Source of the DNA: Lucifuga dentata
Lineage: Eukaryota; Chordata; Actinopteri; Ophidiiformes; Bythitidae
Reading direction: 5' to 3'
Length of the DNA: 64,000 nucleotides
NCBI GenBank assembly: GCA_014773175.1
Contig: VXCM01002128.1
Location: 1 to 64,000, forward strand
Shown here: positions 22,601-36,834 of the stretch, in pieces
Layout: each line of letters starts with the position of its first letter
Position numbering within the stretch: position 1 is the stretch's first letter
Made by a program: the position numbers and the translations under genes
The notes under the pieces: generated by a model
The model's database searches: none
The model's input: the letters and a program-made list of their open reading frames with translations, nothing else
Told to the model about the DNA's origin: nothing

Positions 22601-25600
22601 CAGGCTAAACTTCCGGTGTCTGCAGGGTGAAATCTTGTCCTGTGTTGACTGTGTGGCTCCAAACCAGAAAAAAGCTAAAGTCCTTCTGACACTGCTTGGC
22701 GCACAGGCACTCAGTCTGTTTAGACTGGAGGAGCCCATGCATTGTCAGTGGTTGTTATGTCTGAGACTCTGTGATTATGCTTTGTTACAAAATGAAGAAT
22801 CACAATGCCACAATAAATAAAGTAGTACAAGATGCAGCTATGTTTGGCCAAATGCATGAAAGATGTTTATACAGGGTCAATTTCTATACTGCTGAACACA
22901 AACCTCATATCCTGTAGTCAAAGCAAGAAAAAAAAAAAAAAGAGTGAGCATTTATTCAGATTTGATTTGTAAATCTCAAATTAAACCAGCCTAATAAAAG
23001 CCAAGGACATATCTGGTTTATCTCTAGATTTCCCTTTCTTCATTAGTGAGGGAATAGTTTCAGATATCTCTGTGTGATTTTAAATTCACTCTGCTCAGAG
23101 ACCAAACTGGCCTCACTCCATCACCACCAGTTATATAATCATCAACCACTCATCCATTTATGTGTAGGTGGAGTTATATTTGGCCAAGGAGAGTCCATTC
23201 ACAAGTGTTTCAGTACAAGGTTGTGATAAAAGGTGATGATGGATGAGCAGGAGACAAACTGAAATATTTTCACATATATAAACCTTTACAATTATCATTT
23301 TGTCTATCTTTTTTTGTAAATATCTAAATTTTTTATCGCTCTCTCCTCTTTTTCATTTTCAGTCTGGTCCAAATGTGAGGCCTCTGTGAGGGAGGGAGAG
23401 CGGGACAGACAGGTGGTCCATAATGAGCTTAATGAGGTTAACCAGATTATGAATGAGTGCATGTCAGAAGAACATTACTATTCCTGGACCCACAGCAGGT
23501 GCTGCTATTCCCTAAACTGGGACAGAGCAAGCAGGGAATGTCATCCATATTCCAGGGTGTGGGATGATCTTTTCACTGACCATGCCATTGTCAGAGACAT
23601 GAAGTAACAGCAGCAGAGTGACAAGGCAAAACAGAATTACATCAGACCTGAACATATTATGTGTTATTAAGTGTGCTTGCATAATGGACAGCACTACTAT
23701 CCTCAAGACTCCTTAATATTATAGATCAAAAGTTTAGAGGGCAACGAGTCCCATGCAACTAGCCCCACATATCATACATCAAAATACGCAAGCTAATCCC
23801 ATTTGGTGTGCTATGCGATTTCTTGCCAATCTGACAAGCGGTTTTTTGGGGGGTTTTTTTGGAAAAAATTATCAAAAACCAGCTGATTTTTCCAGTAGAG
23901 ACTGAACAGGGAGCAATTTCCAGTTTTTTTTTTCTAATCTCAGAAACCATAAGACCTACAGTAACCAAACTTAGCAGATGGATTCGTAACGTCACTCTGT
24001 AAAATAAAATTACACATACAGACCTGATGGTGGCGCTGTAATAATAATGATAATAGTGAGGCTCTCTTTTTAGACACATTTTAGCTGTGATTAGTTTATT
24101 CAGAGCATCTGTTGATGTTTTAGATTGTTGTTAAGCCACTGTCAATAGCAATTCAATACATCCTGCTGACTTTTCATCATAAAAGTCATCCAGTTTGTGA
24201 CATTTTATTGTGAAATATGTACAGGAAGTGTTAACTGTACCTTAATTAGGACAGACACGAAAATGTCCAAGTTAAGCTGGAGATAAACCTTGATTTAATT
24301 TTTTTAATTTTTTGTTTTTTACATCCCGTTCATCGTGATAAATTAAAATCCAATCAATTAGTGCTTGTTTTACTGAGAATCTGAATCCCCAATCATTCAA
24401 TCATCATTCGATCATTTTTATATATTGATTATTGCTTCATGAGTATTTACAATTACATTTAAAAAGCTTCCCTTTTTGAGACTGCTTCATAATCTGCTTA
24501 ATGAGGTTCTCTTAAATGTTTTTGTTTTATAAAATAAGAATCAAAAACGAATTAACTTTTTGTAACTTCCTCACAGTCTTACATTCTCAGACCCCGCCCC
24601 TTCCTCAGGGATGGCTTTGTCATGTGACTGTGTGGCCTAAACAAACAGAGGCGCTCATATATACACACACAAATAAACTTGATCAAGTATATACACAAAG
24701 TATTTATACATCTCTGAAAAGATATTTAAATGGTCAACTATTAAATTGGTCATTAGAAAAGTTTAAATCTTTAGATCTTTAGGAAAAATGCTTTCTTTAA
24801 AAATAGTAATATGCCCCACCCTTTCCCAATCAATCATGGTGAAGCCAGACCCTATAAATTCAGCTTTGGTAGCCTTGCAGCTAACTTGCTTTAAATGTAC
24901 TTGCCTAAAATTTAAGACTGGTTATTTTAAGTCTCATCCAGAACTCACTTGTTATCTTATATTGCTTTTCATTAAGTTGCCAAATAGTGGAGGAAATTCA
25001 TCCTAAAACAACAACTTGCAGAGTATCTTCAATGTCAAATTCTAGCTTTAGCATTAGTTTATATCACTTAACTCTCTCTTTGGACTGACAGTCTGCTTTA
25101 CATCTTCACGTTTCAGTTCTTGTATGATCCTGTAAAGAAGGGAGCCCCAAACTCCTGTAGTGTATTGTGGTAACATCCATCCTGTCAGGTGCAGTACCAG
25201 ATTTGAGTCCTGGCAGGAATTTGTCTGGATTTACTCCCGTCTGTAACAACTCAGGATGTTCACTCCATGACCCGCAATACACTTGCATTTGGATTCCTAA
25301 AATTTGATCATATTGTGACTTATTCTAAATAAGTGGATTTGCTGGATCTTGACAAAATGCAATTAAGATGCTGATTATGCCCCATGTCTTTAAAACTGAG
25401 TATGGTGATTTTCTAATCTGTTGAACGTTCCCATCTTTTAAAACATTCCTAACAGTTTTAAAAAAAGAACCATAACCACTTTATGTAATCCTCCTCTACT
25501 CACCACAACATGTTGTTATCTTGAAATAAAAGTGAAATAGCATTCACCACTCCTCATATTATCCTGTGTAAATATTGTCAGAGCACTGCAAGTTCCTTGC

Positions 25601-28600
25601 TCCTGTAGCTAAAATGTCAGCAGTCACAGTAATCTTATTCCAGCCAATATGTAACAATGTGCGTGCTGTAAATCCTTGTCTGACCAATTCTTCAGAGAAG
25701 TCCAGATTTTCCCAGACTGACAAAACAGATAGAGGGATAATTAACTTTATCACAGACCCTTTCACCAGAGCTTGTTTCCTGTGTGATTTACACAGACAGA
25801 GTCAGACACGTGCAGATAAGAGGAACATAAACGGTTATTTACTCCACAGCTACACACACGGTAAACTGCTAAACTGGAAATTTTAGCATGTAAATGTGTA
25901 TGTAACAGCCATGTAAACAGTATCGGAGCTCAGGACGTATACGTACCTCCACAGAGTGAGTTTGGCTGCTGATGATGAAGACCTGTCCACCAGACGAGGC
26001 CCAGAGGTGCTCCTCTACAGCCAGCATGGCTTTGACTGGCAGGACTCCCAGCTTCAGCACTTTAGGCCTGTCAGAGCTCCACGAACCATCTGCAAAAAAT
26101 GGAAAATCTGAACAGCTCAGTAATGGAATAAACAAAACTGATGCTTTAATACAATTTAAAAATACCTTACAATTTAAATGCAGTTTATATAAAAAAAAAT
26201 ATGGAAGCTATAGTACATTTATGATCTAAGCTCTCAATGTAAAATTTAGTAAAGTTCATAATTGAAATTATGGAGCCCTTACAGATGCTACATTGTGAGA
26301 TTTTCCTATAGTAATGGTTATGCCAGAGTTCAGTAGTGAACCTCATTCTCTGAAAACAGTTATGAAGCGCAGTAAATACCACTGTGCATCTAAATAAGGT
26401 TTTATTTGTGTATTTCAGATAAATACACTCTATTCAATGTGTCACCAGAACAAGATAATAACTCGTTCCCACAAGATAATTATCTTGTGCATGCAAGATA
26501 AAAAAAAACCCAAAACAAACATTACTTAGGACTTCAGGGGCTCTGTAAGAAACCATGAGAAAAGCTTCAACGCAATCTGTCTCCTGCATCAAACAGCAGT
26601 ATATCTCTCTGTAATGATCAGGTACATCCTCAAATTTGTCAATTTGATTATAACAGTTAAAAGAAAAGGGTTTATGTGTGGGCAGTACTGCTCGGCCTTT
26701 GATAATGTCATCTGCAAATGTCATCTGCTTTATAATGCTGCTAATGCTGATGGAGTGGCCATTGATGGTTTTCACAGCCTTCACTATGAATACAGATGGG
26801 CTGAGAGGCATTAGTCAGAGCCGAGTTCTATCCCACACACACCTCCTACACACTCCGCTCTGCATGTGCCCCAGCACTGTAGGTGCTGGTGCCAGCTCGA
26901 TAGAAATAAATGCAGTGCAGTGACTTTAAAAATATCACACACATTGCTCAAACTGTTAAATGTACATTTAGATCTCAGATACTGTCGTATTAAAACATGA
27001 AGAAATGTGGGTTAGTCCTTTAAACACCACACGATTTAATCCAGTGAAACTACTGCAAAGGTTTTTTTAAAACCAAGACCAATCCAATGTCAAATACAAA
27101 GTTCATTTCCTCCAGATAGCACATTCCCTTAGCTAATCTAGGACAGGAAGTGAATGAGGCCTCACCAATAGTGTTTGTTTAAGAGAAGGCACAAAGGCGG
27201 CTATTGAAGGGAGCGATGCCATGCAGAGAGAGAGATGGTCTTTTAGAGGCAGTAATGACTAGGGTGGTAAAGGTAATCTCCCATTAAAGTGGGTGGGATC
27301 AGCATTCCAGCAATGCTGTGTGTATATTATTCTAATAATCACAGTGTGTGTAGGTGTGCATGAAAACATTCAAAATGTGTGACAGAGAAAAAAGTAAGAA
27401 GAAGTCAAGAGAAAGTGGAACAAAAACAATATGACAGTGGAGCCAACTCGCGCTCTTATGTAAGTTATTTCTGCTGGAACGAGTCAGCCCACATCTCTAA
27501 GACTGTAGCGTTTCCTCATGTCACTGTCATCTGCTGCAGACTTCTCATGTGTCTGCGTGTGTGTGATAATGCATGCACAACACAACAACCAGAAAGTGAA
27601 AGCTTTTGAAACAAGCTAATCATACTTTCTTAATTTGACAACGCTGCAACAAAGGCAATTACATACAGCGCTCCGTCTCAACAGGAAAAACAAGCTGCAT
27701 GACACACACTGGCAGAATAGGACAATTGGGCTGTTTTATGTTCCGGCTGTGTGGCTACAATGTGTGACCTTTGCCAAACTGTTGCCTTGCTCATTCTCCA
27801 TCTCCCAGTCACTCACTCACAAAGGAAATTACAAACGTGGCTGAATGAGGGTCAGTGGCAAAGTTCATACAAAGCTACAGGACAGAGTTATCATGGAGGA
27901 AAACTCAGCACTGAAGGCTGTAAATGTTGCTGTGATATCCTTTGCTCAGATCAAAAAAATATGATCTGATATAGTTTCTTCTAATCCACACTTGTTTTAA
28001 AATGTAAATCATCAGTCTATTTAAATGCTAATAGCAAGGATACTTAAATTTCTTACCAAATTTCCTTATCAAAGGTGCAGGAGGTTTTGTGGTTATTACA
28101 TTTGTGTTCAGGGGATTTTTGTTGAAAATGGGCATGGTTTGTGTTGTAGGGGCCATTTTGCAAGTCAAGCATATTGGTCTTATGCTTTTATTGGGTAGAA
28201 TGAATGCAAATTTCTCAGTGCACTCGCCCATTAACACAAAGTTGTCACTGTAGATCTTTCTTTTTTTGGTCAGCTAGTCTTGCACATGCCATCTCACCAT
28301 TTCAGCATGAGTGCCTACCTCCGTTAACAAACTTGCTGGCTGCGGCTACAAGTGGGTAAAAGATAAATAGGATAGAGGTGTGTCATTTGCACGCAGGCAG
28401 GGTTAGGTTGCATGAAATGTTTGTTTGTGGTCTGGATTTGGTACTGATCTGGACTGGAGTTGGTACACTACAAAACTGTGCCAGATGAGTCATTAATTCA
28501 GCGTCATGGATCGGGTTCTAGTGAGAGGACAGAGCTCAAAATTCTCCTGATTATTAATTTGACATGCATATGATGATGAATGATGTAAAGCAGCTACTTT

Positions 28601-30031
28601 AACTGCAAGAAAAATTCAGTTACACAACGGCCAACATTGGCAGACGCCATGCTGATGTATAATAACTGGTGTGGGAAAAAAGGAGGAAAGGGAGTGCTGT
28701 GTGCATCTTCAGCTACAAAACAAGGTAGAAAGAGAAGTCATGCTCATACAGTAAAGGTGGAACCAACATTCCTGAACAGTTACATATGCGTCTTCCAGGC
28801 AAAACGTAACTTGGGAGAGCAAGAATACTTCTGTTTTTTGTTTTTCCCTAGGCCAATATCATTTATATTCTTTTGTCAGCTTCTCTCTCAAGCACAGGCT
28901 TGTGTGTGCATTTAACAGACCAGACATGAAGCAACGACAATTAAAGGCCCTGAAGAGCTATTTGTGGAGTAATGAATGTGTGGCTGAGATGCATAAAACA
29001 AACCTCTGGAAACGGTGGCATCATGGGATCGTCACCCTCATGCTTATATATTATATTTGACAGCCAAGAATTACAAGGATTCTGCTTATGCATGTTTACG
29101 AAAGATTTACTTTACCCGTATTATGTGACAGAGAAAAATCAGATAAAGAGTCAGAGACAGAAGCCTGGAGACTCTGTTTATGCTGCTTTGAAAATGGAAC
29201 AAAACATAGAATGGCTATAGGAAGAGTGCAGCCTAGATTCTTTCCTCTGATGTTTTTTCCTCTGCACTCGTCCGGGAGGGAGGATATTAAATAGGTCAAT
29301 ACTAATAGATTGGCTTCTCCCAGACAACTGAGCTAAGGGAAAGAGAACCTCGGCACTCATTAGAAGAAATTTCTCTCTCTGAGCTACACTGTGAACCTCT
29401 GTTTCACATGTTAGCGGGTAACTTGTGACTCGGTCAGAGAAATAACAGCAGTTGGGTTGATGGAGCACAAAATACACAGGCTGCTCAAAAAATACTAGAA
29501 ATCACAGATGACATCATACTATTTTACAATGGTAGCTTCAACTTGTAACAAAGCTGGACAGCAATGTGCATCAGATGACACTGGTTGAGAGTTTAGCAAT
29601 TTGCAATGCCAATTTGTTATTTTCAGGATTTGGAATATTAACTAACCAGATATGTGGCTACTTGCTTTTGGAAAAAAAAATTCTCCAGGAGGAGAATTTG
29701 AGAAGTCACAAGTCAGCAACAGTGCTTTTATTCATGTACACAGCCAATTATTGCAAACCATAAGTTTGCCAAAGGTCAATGCTAATGCACACAAAACATT
29801 TAAATAAACAATGTTAGCTTTACACAGTTTTAAACAAACTCAACTCAACTCAATGAATGCATTTCTGTTTTACACAGTAACAGTGATCTAACCTCATAAC
29901 TGCTCAGATTGCAGCTCTGTCACAGAATCAACAAACATTACAAAGGCAGAATTCTGGGAGGATAACAGAAGAGATACACATTTTCAGGAGTCACGCCCCT
30001 TCTCTCTCTCTCTCTCTCTCACACTCACTCA

Positions 30032-30072
<41 letters not shown>

Positions 30073-33000
30073 NTCTCTCTCTCACACTCACTCACTCACA
30101 CACACACACACCTTGTGATCTGGAGTAGACCGCCACAGAGCCACTGACCAGGCCAACGTATAGACAGTGTTTCGTATAGACCAGGCTGGTGACGGTGGAC
30201 TTGTCCGGGGTGAAGAAATGCTGCAGACGGACTTTCTTGGACCTCTGGATGCTCTTATACACTATGATGCTAAACATAGCAGGAATAAAAATTAGCACCA
30301 GAATCAACACAGTGCTAGATTGATTAGCATTCAGAGTATCTGCATGTTACTAGTGAGAATTTTGCAACAGATGAGTCAGAAACAGATTATTGATGACATC
30401 TGTCATTATTCTGTTGTGTATGCTGGACATTTTCTAGTGGAGTGGTTCTTGAACTGTAGTACATGTACTACAGTTGTACTTAAAATGCCCCCTTGTGACT
30501 GAAAATTTTTGTGGAGAATCACAATTAGATTCACTTTCATTGCAGCACTCATGCACACATGAGGTTTCTTTATGATTTTTCCTGGAAGTGGTGGCTTTTT
30601 GGTTTGCTCAGAGGTGGTACATTGTTCAAAAACCTTGAGAACCACTATGAATTGTCTGAAAGTTTTAAGTATACTAAATATTATCCTTCTAATGATGATT
30701 TTAATTAAATCCAAACCATTATGATTTGAAAAAGTTACAAATATAAAGGCAATAAACACCTCAGAAAACCTGAATACAAACTTATATAATCAGCTAACAA
30801 TATGAAATACATTATGTAATATTTACACTGTTGCTGTATGCTTTAATGTGTCAATTTATGTGTGCTATTTTGTGCTGAAATATTGATTTTCTGGTATACT
30901 CACTTTGCATCAACCTGCTTTATCATCTTCTGTTTCATTCTGGGACTTCCTACAATTACTAGAATGTCTTTTGCCACACTTTAAATAAGTTTTTGTGTGG
31001 AGTACATGTAGATGGAGACAACAGTGGTGCCAGTGAACGCTGCATTGGTCTACTGAGAGTAGCGCCCATGGCTAAGTATCTTAGGTTCCACGATGGATTT
31101 CATTCTGCATAACTTTGGGGCAAAATATATAGTGTACCTAATGACATACATGATGTCAACCATCATGCCAAGAAAAAAAGAGCAAAAATAAAACAGAATT
31201 ATCATTTAAGGCCTGCAGATATACTTCTACACACTTCATGTAACCATATGTACCTGCCCTCCTCCATGCCCAGACAGACAGTGGGGGTATCAACAGCCTT
31301 TCCTGAGGGGTTGTGGTTTTCGGGGCCCGTCTCACCATTCTCCTCAGATTGCTCAGCGGGAACGTAGGCCATGCAGAGAATACGGGATTCCACATTGAAA
31401 CACTCAGTCACTTTAGGGCTGGAGCTCTGCATGGCCACAATGGCTATTTGGCCCATCTGGTTTGTGCAACTTGCAACCTGAAGAAAGAGTGTAACCTCAG
31501 TTTTGGGGACACTTTATACATGATTTATGTGGCTATATTGTCAGGTATATATCAATTAATTAGTCAAGTGAGGCTAAATATACAGGTAAAGTTCTCAAAA
31601 AAATAAGTAAAACATAATTTTTAATGGGTAAAACACAAGAGTCCTTAATGGAGAAAACTTAAGACATTAAATAAGAGTGTACTTAAAATCAAGGTTAAGA
31701 ATTGGCCAAGAAAATCTAAGCATACCAACATTTGAGTCCTAAAAAAATCGCTTAAGTCAAAAACACCTGACATTTCACAGTTTAAAATTCAGTTTGCCAT
31801 CATTCCGAGCATTTTACTCTATATATTAACTCACCATCAAAACAACCAGCTGGAGTGCTTGTTTATATCTTTACCACTTCCAAGGTTTTCCTTAATTTTC
31901 AAAAATACTGCTGGCAATGATTACCATGGTTACGACAGCCAGTGTTTATTTTGAGAAAGCCTTAAGCAATCAAGCAATAACTTTTAAACCCGGATTGTCA
32001 TCTTTATAATAAACACAGCCAAAGCTCGCCATCTGGGAGCTTTATGCCACTGCTAACAGTTTATAGTTCATCAAAGTAGCCAAAGCTAAGAGTCGGAGAC
32101 CCTGACAGACAAGTGGTTAAGCTGTCTGCTTGTGACATGCAGGACTCTAAACCTTTAGATGCTTCATGACCTTTTGTCAACAAACACCTGACAGCGGCAC
32201 TAAACACACTAAAGTGAATCATCAAGTTTGAAAATTTGAATAAGTGCATGCCCACAGAATTTTTTGCTGGCCAAAATAAACTTTGAAATAATGTCCTCAT
32301 TTGTGGACTGGTGGAAATGACAACTAGCACAGTACTACTGATCTGAAGGATGCAGGGAAGATGTCTCACCCAGACACAGCCATGGCCCATGAGCAGAGTG
32401 TCTGCTGTGCTCTCTGTGTTGATGTGGGGCTCTGGGTTGTGAACGGCACACTCCACCTGCCACAGAACAAGAAGAAGAAAAGAAGGATGAAGATGGAAAA
32501 AAAGACAGATTAAATGGCATGTCACCATTTAGACAATAGTAATAAACTAGTAAATAAAATGGGTTTACTGTTATACTATTTCTGAGTGATAAGATAAAAA
32601 TGTAATGTAATCAGCCCCAGTGACCTTTGAACACAGATTTGTTTTTTGTTTTTTTTAGCTTTGCTGGTCAGTACTGACAGGTGCAGAAGAGTAACTGGCT
32701 AATGAGGTGGTGTGAGGTTTCTGGTAGCCAACGACAAAACAAAATGTGCATGAATGGGGCGGACAACCAATTAGGATCAGACGACATTTATTCCTTTCAG
32801 TGTCCAACAAGACAGCTTAAACCTGTAACAGGATAACAATTACAATCCTACTACCTGAGACCAAAGCTAAGTTTAAAACAACATTGGCCCGTACGGGGAT
32901 CGAACCCACGACCTTGGCGTTATTAGCACCACGCTCTAACCAACTGAGCTAACCGGCCTGTTGCACAACAGATTCCAGTCATTTTTTCCCCCCACATTGC

Positions 33001-35659
33001 TGATCAGTACTGTAGCCATGTGACATTGAGCTCTGTATGACAAACAGGGAGCTGTTTGGCAGCTGAGGCAAAGAATTACATACAGCAAGAGAGAGGCAGA
33101 TGGCTTCAAGAGAACACTCATAATGAAAAACTCATTGTTCCTTAATGGAGGGAGCTGGATCTTAACTGGAACCAAATGCAGAGCCTCCCGTGTAAGTGCA
33201 TAGCTAATGCTAGCTTTAACCCTAAAAAAGTAAAGATCTTCAGTTTGACACTTTTCTACTGATGTTGTGTGTGACTCACAAATCAGTGCCCATGCATGAT
33301 CTATTTCACTTAATACAGTGAAACAGATCATGACAAACTTTAGGATGGGTTTGTGGAGTGTAAATATTGATAGATATACATATTTCCATACTGTTTAGTT
33401 TGACTGTAGTCTTCAGAAATATTTGGTTACAGTTTTCTTATTTGCTTATCATCAGTGGAGAAAGGGTGTTTGCAGTTCTACTTTTGGGGCATTTCATGTA
33501 AAACCATAAAACACTGTGACAACATGTTTGACCTTCCACTTCTACTGGTGTGACCATTTACATAAATTAAATAGTAGAGTACTGACATGAACTTGGCATA
33601 ACATACAATCAACAGAAACTTTTTTTTTTGAAAAATTTAATGGCCCGTACGGGGATCGAACCCACGACCTTGGTGTTATTACCACCACGCTCTAACCAAC
33701 TGAGCTAACCGGCCACGCTGACTCCTATTTACATACACTGACACTGACACATTGTGACTGGATGTCAACGTGTGTTGTAAATTCCACTCAAAAGGATATC
33801 AGGAAAGAAAAGTCTAACCTTGAACTCCTGTAGCTTTGACATGACCACAGGCATTTGTCGAAGCAAAAGAGGGTGTTTCTGCTTCTTGATCTGATTCCCA
33901 TCATCCTCTGCAAAGAACCAGCCCTGCAAGTTGTCTTCCTCTGATACGCAAACACACAGACATACATATTCAGTATTTTCAGACAATGGGGCTGTAAAAC
34001 TCCAGTAATGATGTTATATAATTTTGTAACATATCCAAAAATGAAATAAAAAAGTTTCTAAGATTCAAACAAATGATATATTTCAGAACTCCTTCAGTTC
34101 ATAACAACCATAAACAGAGTTTGGTTGATAAGAGAGAGCAACAGCTTATCTCTCTCTCTATATGAGAAACAGACTCACTAAATCATATTTCCACAAGATT
34201 GTCTAAGTTTACACAGAAAACAAAGATATTACAACAGCTTGTGCTGCCTCAATGGTAAGTTGAATTCCATAATTCATCACATGGTGCCATGGTAACATTG
34301 CCAGTTTATAGAATGGATTTTCTGGCGATGCAGTTGGAACAGGAGTGTGTCTAGATATTCTAAAAATATTATTAAGAATTAAGATATTAATTACTGTTAT
34401 ACATTTGGACTATTATTACATTACACATTATACCATCACATGCTCATGACAATTACTTGTTAAGATAGAACATACAAGGAAAGTTTATTGCTATTATACA
34501 AAATGTAATATAGCTTTCACTTTCTTGTTAGATTTGGTAATTTGCATTTAACCTGAATCAGTCAGGTTCTCATTCTAACTATAACTTAATCAGAAAACCA
34601 AAGAGATCAATGGAGATCAATAATGACAATGGTAACACACATTAAAAAAAGAGTAAAAATTAAGTCCTGTACCTAGAGCCAGCTTGGCCATCTGCAAGTT
34701 ACTGATCCACGACTGTTTGATGGCAGGGCTGAAAGTGTTGAACACTGCACTGAAGTATGTGGGTTTACCCGACCTGTTAACAGAAAGCAAAATAAAAATA
34801 CTAATGATGAGAAAGTAAAACAAAATTATACTCTAACACATATCTAATCTATCACCTGTGCATTTCAGGAGTTATTTAATATCTGAATTTATCTGATTCA
34901 CTGTGTGATTACACATTGTTAAGAATTAACTACTGAAATAATAAAAATATTCTTCCAAATAGCATTACAGTACCTGGGACAATATTAAGATATGAGTTTT
35001 AACAGAGAGTATTTTGGTAGTTATCGATTTTACATATTCGGTTTCTTTTAATAAACTTATTCATAATACAGACTCATTACATTTTATAAACTCCAATTAC
35101 TTGAATATGACATCACTGGACATGTTTGTGATAAAAAAAAAATCAGAGATGCTTTAATGCATTTGTACTGAATGATTAATGAACAGCCACATTTCAACAC
35201 TTGTGAGATCTGAAATAGTTTTGGCAATCACAATGACTGACTAAATTTTGACTGCATTGAACAGCCATGTTAATGCTTGAAGGTTTTTTCACTATATGTC
35301 AGTCTACTGATTAGCATCTTCAGATGAAAAGAGCTCTGTCTGGGTTGAGTCCCAGCTGAGGAGGCATGTGAGTCTGCCTAGTCAGTGCTGGCTCTGTGAC
35401 AGAGATTTAATGGAAGTCAATGACAATTATCACCACTAGCAGCAGCTCATGCAGACTAGACACTGTGCTTATGTGTGTGTTGGGGGTGGGGAGGGGGGTT
35501 CTGTCTAAAAGAAATCTCTCCTGTCTGTCAGTTGATGGTGAGATGTGTTGTTTTTGTTGATGGAGGGATCAGGGAGGAATGAGAGAGACAGCTGTGTTTC
35601 CAAAAGTACCCATGGATAATGTGACTAGCTAAGTACAGCGGGAATGAGGGATGGAGATG

Positions 35660-35709
<50 letters not shown>

Positions 35710-35774
35710 GAAATTAGTTAAGGTTGCAGGGAGAATGTGAAAAAGAAAGATCAAGGTGCACCCTTGGGGGACAA

Positions 35775-35823
<49 letters not shown>

Positions 35824-36780
35824 GTGTTTCAGACAAGGGTGGAGATTATTAAACTTTTTATAGTGGACAAAGGATTGTGTGAGACTGATGAGAGCTGGAC
35901 GTGTACGTGTGTATATGTGTAAACAACAGACTTGTCCTGTTTGCCAGGCAGCTGGAGCTGGATCCTGCAGCGGTCAGCTGCCCTGATCTCCTCCTCCTTC
36001 TTCAGGATCAGCCTCTGGAGGCCTGATACCCAGTCCTGGGCCACTGTAGGGTTTACATTCTGTATACAAAGACAGAAATGGAGAGATGGACAGAATAAGA
36101 GATCACAAAGCGTTTCACCACCAGCCGATCATTACCACCTTAATTTTGAGATTATTAATGTAATTGAGACAACTGCCAAGAGAATCTGTAGTTTCTACTG
36201 TTCTCTTGACTGTAATATAACCTGTCTGTAAGTGTCAGTATTGGCAGGAAATTTGCTTTGTGGCACAAAGGGATTTTGGTTTATAGGACTAACCTTGAAG
36301 AGGGCATCATTCTTTACATTGTGCAAACACCGTCTTCTGTGTTTGGGTAAATATGGCCTTGATTTTGGGAAATATTACCTCTAATAATATCCACAGGTAG
36401 GTGACTTGGCTTCCAATTATCCCAGAAAGGTCTCATGACTTACAAATTATGTTGGTGTGTAAGTTGACAATGGTGATTTAAAAATTTTTTAATACACAGT
36501 TCCAAAATGTATCTCGATCAGCTTAATCATTTTACCTTGTAAAATTTAGAGCTGGGAAGGAAATACTTGGTAGTTTATGACCCAGACAGCCCAGTCCTGC
36601 CTCTCTTTCTTCCCTCCCTCCATCAAACTCTGGCTTCATACATCTAGTCTATGAGACACATGTCTCTCTGTAACTCTCCCCTTCTCCCACTCTCCTTCTG
36701 ACAGACCTACCAGCACACACACACACGCTATGCTCTGCAAACTACACTTCCATCCCAGCAGCACAGGCCTGTTTGTGTGT

Positions 36781-36834
<54 letters not shown>

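Noticed and set aside
26434..26811. 125-codon open frame on the minus strand in arhgef10 intron 24
   Set aside because: No recognised domain and no splice context matching the host gene; chance open frame.
32061..32528. 155-codon open frame on the minus strand
   Set aside because: Only the 87 bases at 32370-32456 are real coding (arhgef10 exon 22); the rest is intron read-through in the same frame.
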